From Mytilus trossulus (Eukaryota; Mollusca; Bivalvia; Mytilida; Mytilidae): a stretch of DNA of 64,000 nt. Positions within the stretch are counted from its first letter, which is position 1, and the number at the start of each line of letters is the position of its first letter. The notes below the pieces were generated by a model. The model saw nothing but the letters and a program-made list of their open reading frames with translations, was not told the DNA's origin and ran no database searches. The stretch covers positions 50,302,448-50,366,447 of the forward strand of contig NC_086383.1 of the NCBI RefSeq assembly GCF_036588685.1, written 5' to 3'. A program made the position numbers and the translations under genes. Shown here one piece after another: positions 56,261-64,000 of the stretch.

Positions 56261-56346
56261 TACATATTGTATAAAGTTCTACTTCTGGACACAATTTTTT
56301 TAAACATGTTTTTTTTATAGATTTTTTTTTATTGAAATTGTTGTTT

Positions 56347-56752
56347 AGGCCAAAAAAAAATATATGTCTGTTTCCTGTTTCCCGACCGACCCTAACTCAA
56401 ACCCCCCGACCCTAAATCTTTTTATTCAAATCCGGAAAAAAATCGGTTCCGGTCCGAACCAGATCCGTATTTTACTATGCCCAAACAAAAAATGGCTGCT
56501 CCCAGCACAAATGTGCCACAATAAGCGAGTTTAAAAATGTCAGCACTTGGAGGATTATTCAATTAAAGCTTCTTTAAAGGGATTAAATCATTTAGGGGTA
56601 CAGGACCCTAACCAAACATGACATATAACCGACTGCAAATCTGACAGGAAGTGCAAAAAAAAAAAAAAAAAAAAAAGAAATCCCGACCTACCGTCTGACG
56701 ACCCTGATTTTTTGGCCTAGGAAGCAGGAAACAGACATATTTTTTTTGGCCT
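56347..56752. mobile_element. 406-bp MITE with aggccaaaaaaaa.tatgtctgtttcctg ends
   Basis: The left end and the reverse complement of the right end agree over about 30 bp, apart from A-run length. Inside are cccgaccgaccct near the left and cccgacctaccgtctgacgaccctga near the right, and a run of about 22 A. Related half-elements occur at about 46035-46060 and 48480-48560. Confidence 0.8.
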
Positions 56753-57596
56753 TATATTAAACCAAGTTGATTCGTATTTAATGTTGACACAAAAAATGTA
56801 ATTATTTCTAGCAAAGATAATGATAATATGATTTTATTTGAACATAAACTTTGGAAATATCAATTTAATATATCTTGATTTACTGGTTTCATTTGTGCAA
56901 TTTGTGTTGTGTGTATATATATGTAATATATGTTGTGTGTTTGAGATAAATAGATTTAAATGTAAATTGCTTTAGTTTTACTTTCAAGTTCTGTCTGCTT
57001 TTTATGTGACATCGATGACAAGTTTCCAGTACACATGTATATAAAAGTACATAACTTAATTTGAAGATTACCGAATCATGTGTATGGCTGTCAACAATGA
57101 GCAAAATCAATACATGTCATGCATGTACTGTACTGTATAGACGTTACTGTCAAAAACCAAACTTTTAGAAAGTTTACAAAATGAAAAGATAAAAATCCAG
57201 CCTAATCATGACTCAAACAATGAACAAAATCCAATTTGACCAACAGTTATCAACAACAACAACTAAAGCATTATCTATAAGTTAACACAATTCTCAAAAG
57301 TGCATTGTTTACCAATGATGAAACATCTGATAGCATGGTCTAAGTTGTAAAATAGTAAATAAAAAACACATTAATGTTCTACTTCTTTTAATACAAATAA
57401 TTAGTTAGATATGAGCACAAAATCAACAATTTAATGATACACAGTATTTAGCAGCACTAAATTGTTCTTTGAAAGATTCTTTAAACTACATGAACATCAA
57501 CACTTTAATCATGATCAGGGAAGACATATTTAAATAAAAATCAAGATATATCAATGAAAAAGCACTAGTCTACAGTTTATTATTAACAACTTCTAA
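56753..57596. other. Non-coding, 3' flank of the zinc-finger gene
   Basis: AT-rich; no recognisable feature. Confidence 0.3.
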
Positions 57597-58867
57597 TTAG
57601 TTTTGGGGTATGTCTTTCAATGCCTGTCTCAAACTTGAGGATGACTTTTTGGTAGATTTGCTTGTCTTGATGGTCTTATTACGCTCAAGCCGGGCAACAG
57701 CAAAACCACGTATCCTTAGAAATAAACGGATAATGTCTTCTGTTATGGCTGAAACAATTGAACCCTCTTCATTTGCCATTAGAATGTTACAATAGTATTT
57801 GATCATGAAACTTTCCATAATATTTTCCATCAAGGGTTCAGTTAAAAGTGAATTTGCACTTAAGACTGTGCGGGTAGTCTTGCGAACAATCAGTTCCATC
57901 TCACGGACTAGCAGAAACAGAGTGTCACATGGCTTTTGGAGACCACCTCGGTCTTGAATATTGTACCATTTGCTGTATTTGGTAACAAAATTCTGACTAC
58001 CTGATTTGATTGTAAAGTTTGCAATTACACCAAGTTTATGCACACTGTACCTAGAAAATTTTTTACGAAGAGAATACACAATATATCCACCTATGTAGAA
58101 CAGAATAGATTGGTCATTGGCAGTAAGTTGTGATTGCTCTTTTCCGAGTTGTGTTTTTGCACCTTGGTCATCTGTGACATAATTTCTCCAATAATGTCTT
58201 CAAAAATCAATTGCCAAAATAATGAAAGTACTTTTTCTGAACCGGTTGGACAATGGTCTAGGAACTTCTGTCGTAAGGACACATCTGAACGAACCTTATG
58301 GAGTTTTCGAAAAAGGTTTTCTCTATCAATTGTTTGTGTCAGGGTTGAGTTCGACTGTTCAAAAATGGTGTAAATAACCTGATTTAAATATTCCTTAGCA
58401 GATAAATTGTTTTCTAGCTGCTGACATAAATCTTTTATCTCGTGAGGATTAACAATAAATGGGTCATTTGCTATATTGCATAGTGATGTTGGCGGTGCTG
58501 AATAAAAAGTCTTACTGAAAGTATCTTTTGACACCGGTACCTGTAAAGATACACAATTAGTAGGTGTTGAGGATTGTGTTGCTGAAACACCATTTGTAAC
58601 ACGAAAGTCACTGGCCCGAAGTTGTTGACCATGCTGTTTTGATGTATGCCCTCTAAAGCCCGAGATGGTTTTCAGTGTTTTGTCACATACTGGACATTGA
58701 TACGTAATGTCTGAAACTTTTGCTGTGGGGCTGGCAGTTTTTTTCTTTTTAGGACTAGACACAGCGAAATCTATGCTACTATCACTATCACTTGGGTCAT
58801 ATTCTGTGTATTCCCCTAGCAATAGTTCTAAATCAAGATCAGTGTCCCAAGATAAAAAATCTGACAT
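57597..58867 (-). pseudogene. C2H2 zinc-finger protein, TE-associated, one frameshift
   Basis: The first frame (58867-58091) starts MSDFLSWDTDLDLELLLGEYT. It has an acidic patch, a KKKK stretch (residues 40-43), and one zinc finger with C58, C61, H74 and H79 (C-x2-C-x12-H-x4-H). An uncharacterised helical region follows. Near 58125-58115 a one-base shift moves reading to the frame that gives ANDQSILFYIGGYIVYSLRKKF and then continues to the stop at 57597. That frame includes EMELIVRKTTRTVLSANSLL and a basic C-terminus. The QSILFYIGGYIV block resembles one often seen in proteins encoded by metazoan DNA transposons. The gene is divergent to the SWIM-type ORF 0.7 kb away, suggesting both come from one element. 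A second, worse copy of its 5' part is at 39231. Confidence 0.7.
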
Positions 58868-58914
58868 GTTAATGGGTTACACTATTGACAGGATTATTGA
58901 CCGGATAATGACAG

Positions 58915-59500
58915 GATTTTGACAGGATGAAATATAAAAGATCATAACTTTTTTGTTATTTGATAGATTTAAAAAATATTTAAAACCCGAAAAGATACTA
59001 AACTATATTTAATGAAAATCTAAAAAAAAATGGAAAAAATATGTTTTAGAGCAAAAAAAGTTGACCGGATGGATTTCAATTGCGCCGAGATATTGCCAGG
59101 ATTTTGACTATGAGGAAATATGAATGGTCATAACTTTTTTATTATTTGACAGATTCTTAAAATATTAAAAACCCGAAACGATGCTAAACTAAATTTTAAT
59201 AAAATCTAAAAAAAAATGGAAAAAAATATATTTTAGAGCAAAAAAAGTTGACCGGATGGATTTCAATTGCGCCGAGATATAGCCAGGATTTTGACTATGA
59301 GGAAATGTTAAAGGACATAACTTTTTTATTATTTGATAAATTTTTAAAATATTAAAAACCCGAAACGATGCAAAACTAAATTTTATGAAAATCTAAAAAA
59401 AAATGGAAAAAAATATATTTTAGAGCAAAAAAAGTTGACCGGATGGATTTGACAGGATGAAATATTTATAAATATAAATGACCAGAACTTTTTAGTTATT
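58915..59500. repeat. 187-bp minisatellite between two divergent ORFs
   Basis: The block gttgaccggatggatttcaattgcgcc recurs with ttgacc at 59061, 59248 and 59435 (period exactly 187). Each unit also has cataactttttt.ttatttga.aga, aaaacccgaaa.gat and tttagagcaaaaaaagttgaccgg. About three copies plus partial ends, with short gacaggat repeats on the left border (58885-58930). Confidence 0.9.
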
Positions 59501-59533
59501 TCTTATTCTTATTTCTTTAAACTTTTTTTTTAT

Positions 59534-61087
59534 AAAAATCTTAACAAAAAGTTATTCTGCAATATTAATGAATATGTTATAAAACAATACGAAGATAAAA
59601 GACTGAGCAAAGATGATATTGACAAATACCAAAACTTGTATGACCCATTTTCCGGTATAACAAATAATGCATGTGAAAGCATGAATGCAGTTATCAAACG
59701 GCTAAATAAATATCGAGAGTTGCCAGTTGACTGCTTCGTGCTAAGCATGTTTTATTTGCAAAATTATTATATCACTGAAGTGCAAAGGGGTCTAGCTGGC
59801 ATTGGAAATTATTCCTTAAGAACCGAATTTAATCATGCCTCTATTCCAAAAGATGAAATACATATTCCAAAGCAGTTAGTTCAACCTGATGACATTGTTA
59901 AGCATGTGATGGCAGAAATAGGTGTAATTCGAGACACATGCTTTAAAGAGCATATCTCAGTAGAGACAAAATCCTCCCAAATAGAGGAAGAGGCAAATAC
60001 ATTGCCAATAGTACCCAGTACCCAGTCTGATACTTCAGATGGGACTGAAAGCTCCTCCATGCACATTACAACTGCATATGAAGAAGTTTTATCAGACGAT
60101 AGAACTTCTTCTGAAGCAGATAACCCAATACGCCATGTTGAGCCTATGCATATTGACCTAGCTGACTCTGAGTTAACAAAAACACTAGATAATAACTTGT
60201 CTCAGAAATCTTTGGCAAAGTTGACCGTTGATAATGGGCATGTGTCTTTTATTCAACAACACAAGGCATTTATGGTCACAGGAATGCGAGGAAAGGTATA
60301 TGCTATAACCCTCCTCCCTAAAGAAACATGCCAGTGTCCATCTAGTACACAATGTTATCACATCCTAGCTGCCAAATTATATATTGGGGATACCATCGAA
60401 AATAAACCTAGGGTAGTAAATCTCCGCATGCTTTCTAAACGAAACTTAAAGAGAAATGATAAAAAGTCTGGTAGAAAAAAGCCAAGACCAAATGATGGTG
60501 ACATTGAAATTTTACCAGCTCCAGATTCGGAGGAAGCAGAATTAGTTGAGTGTCCCCTTGAACCTCATACTCCAAAAACGCCAAAAACTCCTGCCAAGTT
60601 TAAAACTCCTATAAAGCAGAAGACTGAATCAGCCCCAAAATCTATTAAGAGATTAAGGTTTGCTGACAATATGTGCAATGAAGTTCATATAATACCAGAA
60701 ACTGACAGTCCCCTTCAAGTAAAGAAAGCTAAGCTTAGTAAGGAAAGCAAGTCGCCTATACCGACAGCATGGGTTCAAGGTCTCAATTCAGACCATAACC
60801 ACATTCTTCACAATAATGAATGGCTGTGTTCAGAAATTATAAATGCCTGTTGCACCATAATTTCATCCCAATTTCCAAATATATCTGGTTTTCAACCAAC
60901 AGGACTTTCACCTGTATTTGATGATGAGTTCAAATCAAAAAGAAGATGGAACATTTTGACATTCGTTCTTTTTATGTCAAATTCGTGTATATTTCTCAAA
61001 ATTAATTTTCTCAAATCAGCTTTGGTCATTTTGAAAGTAGACAATGACTCTTTTAGTGTAGCTTGGGTCATAGCTTTTTTCAGTTGA
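59534..61087 (+). pseudogene. C-terminal part of a MULE/SWIM-type transposase, running into an Ulp1-like start
   Basis: The frame is open from about 59534, upstream of the first possible start, which argues that an exon or a truncated ORF is being entered. It has a helical block TNNACESMNAVIKRLNKYRE-x-PVDCFVLSMFYLQNYY, typical of the region after the DDE core in MULE-type transposases. A Ser/Thr/acidic linker follows, then a SWIM zinc finger (C-x-C-x6-C-x-H: CQCPSSTQCYH at 60329-60361), then a basic Lys/Pro-rich stretch. After that WLCSEIINACCTIISSQFPNISGFQP resembles the beginning of a C48 (Ulp1-like) peptidase domain, which then breaks off with non-homologous sequence to a TGA at 61085. The DDE domain is missing upstream, where the minisatellite begins. 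MULE and the KDZ (Zisupton-type) superfamily both use SWIM domains; which applies is open. Confidence 0.65.
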
Positions 61088-61880
61088 ATAGTAGAAAAGA
61101 AACCACACAAGCTCATTAAATAAACAATTTACAACTTACACTTTGTAAAAAAGTAGAAAGGAGACCGCACAAGCTCATATCAAATGAATAACATACAATC
61201 AAGACTAATTATTTTTATTATTATAATTAATTATAAACCATCACAAGAATTAGGAATGTAAAGGTAAATGCTCAAACTAAATAAGGTTTAATCAAATTAA
61301 TCATTGTTTCTAGAAAACATTTCCTTAAAAATGTAAAAACTTTGTAATTTATACGATTTTAACGGCCCTTTAAGACATATTTGATAGAAATATTTTTTTA
61401 TATATTTCTTTCTTTGATTTTTGAACATCGAAGGTAATTAACAAAGTTGTGATAGTTAAAAACAAAAGAGAGAATTTCGGTCATGATGATCGAGACTATA
61501 AGAGTTCTATTTGTTTACATTATCGTAACTAACCGGAAATATTTACTTGAAGCGCGCATATTTGTAGTAGTGAGTAAATACAAGGTAAATACAAGTCTCA
61601 CGATACGGGAGACTTTAACGAGATACCGCGAGACACCAATCCTTGTTAGTTATACGTCCTTGCTCTGGGTGATCGATCGATATATTGCGTGTAGGGGATA
61701 GACATGTTGTCTTACTGAAGCCAATATTGCAACACCAAGAACGGCAGATTCTTTTTATGTATGTTCAATTGTACTTAGGACTAGACAGGCGCATCAGACA
61801 ACTGCATGTATTTTGCTTAATTTCAGATCATGAAAGCTAAACTCAGAATTTATAATTACATGCATGTTATGACTCTGTGA
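61088..61880. other. Non-coding, with a short direct repeat
   Basis: The sequence gtagaaaagaaaccacacaagctcat at about 61091 recurs as gtagaaaggagaccgcacaagctcat at about 61154. Nothing else is recognisable; the open frame at 61483-61701 has no family likeness. Confidence 0.45.
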
Positions 61881-62400
61881 CGTTCAATGATTTAAAAGAC
61901 TGGTGTAAGGAAATAGAGTCATCTCGACCACAGTTTAATTCCTGGCGTTCAATTATAAATTAAGAACTTCGTCTGATTTTGGTATTATGCTCATTTCATG
62001 AGTTAGACAGTCCATATAAAGCATGATAGCGTATTGTTTTAGGTCTTGGTCGTGTAAATTATGCTCGATCGTTACCGACTCATCTCCGAGATATGAAGTC
62101 CCTTCCAGAACATCACCCACAGGTGGCAATGGAATTTGAAAATGATCATTTCACTGTACGTAAGACTAGTAAATTTCTTTCTTGTAACACAATTGATCAG
62201 GCACAAAAACAGAATAATGCAATTGTGAAGGGTGATATTGGTGCCATAGGATTAACCGAAGATCCAATTTAGACAAATGGATGGTAGATGGACCAGGAGT
62301 CAGTATACTAGAAGATTAATTTGAAGATCTACTGGTTCGGGTCATTCTAAAACAGACGAACGACATAATGAAGACTCTACAAAACACAGAAAGATATATG
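61880..62400 (+). pseudogene. Pseudogene fragment of a dispersed metazoan protein family of unknown function
   Basis: Reading one frame from 61880 gives FNDLKDWCKEIESSRPQF, then after in-frame stops VNYARSLPTHLRDMKSLPEHHP, then VAMEFENDHFTVRKTSKF, then QAQKQNNAIVKGDIGAIGL. A one-base change near 62265 leads to LDKWMVDGPGVSILED. These blocks are those of a protein family seen in many copies in cnidarian and mollusc genomes (NYARWLP..RDM, EF..G.F.V.KS, Q..EQ.N...KG..G..G). At least three stops and a frameshift show that it is dead. Function of the family is not known to me; its copy-number habit suggests transposon association. Confidence 0.7.
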
Positions 62401-63180
62401 TAAACAGCTTTAAAGGCTTTGCAAGTATGAACGAGTTTTGAGATTAATTTCTAGAAGAGTCGTCAGATTTTTTTTAAAAATACTTCATTTAGGAAAATGT
62501 TGATTCGGAAACAGGTAAGATATGTAAATAAACTCCAAGATATTGGTTCAAACAATACGAAGATCTTTTGAAGCAAATGCAAAACGAAGGAAAACCTGCT
62601 TTTTATAACCAAATGATAATTGTTGCCTTTATTTTTTTTAGTGATTCCCACATTTGTGATGAAATTATTCATAGACAGGAATAAATTGTTACAGTCATTC
62701 CTTAATAAAACAAGTTTGATGTGTTCGTATTATATATGTTTCCTTCCAGAGGTATTAAAAAGTAGCAGTATCAAACACGGAATAATAAATTGACAATGTC
62801 TTGTTTAGCCTTTTTTACACTTTGAAAACGTTCTATATATAAATGTATTATATTCAAAATTAATTCCTGATAAAACGACAAGGAAGTTTATATGCTATGA
62901 TGTCATGATAATAAACCCCTAACGGGAAGGATTGTGCCTGATGTTCATATGATGAAATCATAATCTTTCAGTCAGTTTAATTGAAGTCTGGAGCTGGCAT
63001 GTCATTTAACTGCTAGTAGTCTGTTGTTATTTATGTATTATTGTCATTTTGTTTATTTTCTTTGGTTACATCTTTTGACATCAGACTCGGACTTCTCTTG
63101 AACTGAATTTTAATGTGCGTATTGTTATGCTTTTATTTTTCTACATTGGTTAGAGGTTTAGGGGGAGGGTTGAGATCTCA
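62401..63180. other. Non-coding stretch
   Basis: Contains acgacaaggaagttta at about 62877, shared with the palindrome arm at 4700. The minus frame at 62463-62672 has no recognised family. Confidence 0.35.
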
Positions 63181-63184
63181 CAAA

Positions 63185-63475
63185 CATGTTTAACCCCGCC
63201 GCATTTTTGCGCCTGTCCCAAGTCAGGAGCCTCTGGCCTTTGTTAGTCTTGTATTATTTTTATATTAGTTTCTTGTGTACAATTTGGAAATTAGTATGGC
63301 GTTTATTATCCCTGAACTAGTATATATTTGTTTAGGGGCCAGCTGAAGGACGCCTCCGGGTGCGGGAATTTCTCGCTACATTGAAGACCTGTTGGTGACC
63401 TTCTGCTGTTGTTTTTTATTTGGTCGGGTTGTTGTCTCTTTGACACATTCCCCATTTCCATTCTCAATTTTAATT
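63185..63475 (-). mobile_element. Dispersed-repeat fragments (13311 family end plus ccgggtgcggg family)
   Basis: The sequence catgtttaaccccgccgcatttttgcgcctgtcccaagtcaggagcctc is the end of the 13311 family. Then 63350-63470 repeats ccgggtgcgggaatttctcgctac...attccccatttccattctcaatttta, nearly identical to 48065-48200. Confidence 0.7.
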
Positions 63476-63570
63476 GTGTCAACCTACTATTCTATGTTTA
63501 CTTATTAAATGTTTGTAAATAGTTAAGCCTTAGAAACGACAGACTGTCATTCGGGTAATAGTACAAACAA

Positions 63571-63690
63571 AATGGCTCGAAATTACCGAGTGCTCAAGTT
63601 ATCCTCACTTGTCAATTATGTCAAAGGAGTTCACTGGTAAAATGAAAGTGCATGGATTGTGACATATTAATGTGCAATAACTGTAAAATA
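63571..63690 (+). pseudogene. Degenerate 5' end of a third B-box/TRIM-like copy
   Basis: The sequence atggctcgaaattaccgagtgc...cacttgtcaattatgtcaaaggagttcactggtaaaatgaaagtgcatggattgtgacatattaatgtgcaataactgtaaaa matches the first exon region from 4891 base for base in most places. It has frame-breaking indels and a stop, and homology ends at about 63690 where a repeat begins. Only the first B-box is represented. Confidence 0.75.
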
Positions 63691-64000
63691 TACTTTCCCC
63701 CAAAGGGAGCTACCATTTGATTTTTAGGGGGGGGGGGGGGGGGGGGGGCAAGGATGAAATTTGAAAAAAATAGGCAGGACAGTTTTTAGTTTTGAGTAAA
63801 AAAAAAGACAGGATGAGACACTTGCAAAAAAAAAAAGTCAGGACGACAATTAAGGTTAAAAAAAAAGTCAGGATAAACTAACAAAAAAAAAAGGCAGGAC
63901 CGAACAGAGTGAAAAATAATAAGGCAGGACAAAGATTACAGCTATAAAAAAATGCAGGACAAAATTTTTCACCCCCCCCCCCCCCCCCCCATAAAAATCA
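63691..64000. mobile_element. Element with poly-G/poly-C ends and an A-tract/caggac array (runs to window end)
   Basis: The sequence tgatttttag with a 22-G run on the left faces a run of 19 C and ataaaaatca on the right, so the ends are inverted repeats. Between them lie seven units of about 30 bp, each an A-run of 7-11 followed by ggcaggac, gtcaggac or gacaggat. The right limit may lie outside the window. The G and C runs could be mis-sized. Confidence 0.6.

Noticed and set aside
57610-58373. Plus-strand frames over the zinc-finger gene
   Set aside because: They are antisense shadows of the minus-strand zinc-finger ORF.
60892-61116. Charged 74-residue minus-strand frame with lysine-rich peptide
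   Set aside because: It is antisense to the tail of the SWIM-type ORF and has no start context, splice support or recognisable family. It may be noise at the point where the ORF loses homology.
1-64000. LTR retrotransposon (for example a Steamer- or Gypsy-like element)
   Set aside because: No long direct repeats bounded by TG...CA with protease, RT and integrase blocks were seen. The RT pieces present are a LINE and a separate unclassified family.

Overview
The window looks like nuclear DNA of a bivalve mollusc, most likely a marine mussel (Mytilus type). This is inferred from AT-rich sequence with long introns, a B-box/TRIM-like gene family, and dense short interspersed and terminal-inverted-repeat (TIR) elements of types I associate with mussels. 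There are no operons, ribosome-binding sites or bacterial features. No rRNA, tRNA gene or CRISPR array was found.

Only one clearly intact host-type gene can be assembled. It is a six-exon minus-strand gene (36797 down to 21918) for a 602-residue protein. It has a 209-residue N-terminal region I do not recognise, an OTU-fold domain in which both the catalytic Cys and the catalytic His are replaced (Ser and Tyr), and a basic C-terminus with three short internal repeats. All splice phases agree. A second gene (4891-6205) encodes two B-boxes followed by a propeller-like region and is broken by a frameshift. Two more decayed relatives lie at 10866-11342 and 63571-63690.

The rest is mostly mobile DNA. 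From 14.3 to 14.9 kb there is a decayed retroelement RT fragment. From 16.5 to 18.4 kb there is an element with three ~490-bp internal repeats and a strong terminal hairpin. From 43.9 to 46.0 kb there is a 5'-truncated LINE. From 48.7 to 55.8 kb there is a P-element/THAP9-like transposase gene with several frameshifts. Its exon is split by a 1218-bp hAT-like insertion with an exact 8-bp target duplication, and its intron carries a ~2.15-kb foldback element. From 57.6 to 61.1 kb, two divergent ORFs (a C2H2 zinc-finger protein and a MULE/SWIM-type transposase C-terminus running into an Ulp1-like start) flank a 187-bp minisatellite. A fragment of the zinc-finger gene recurs at 39231-39529 inside a 2134-bp TIR element, itself nested in another MITE. 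From 61.9 to 62.4 kb there is a pseudogene fragment, with several stops, of a TE-associated protein family.

A recurring theme is TIR elements of 0.5-1.4 kb whose arms are built from many inverted copies of a short family-specific motif (8943-9891, 26009-27368, 30791-31740, 32648-33210, 36984-37853). Two nested-insertion events can be read directly from target-site duplications and matching empty sites.
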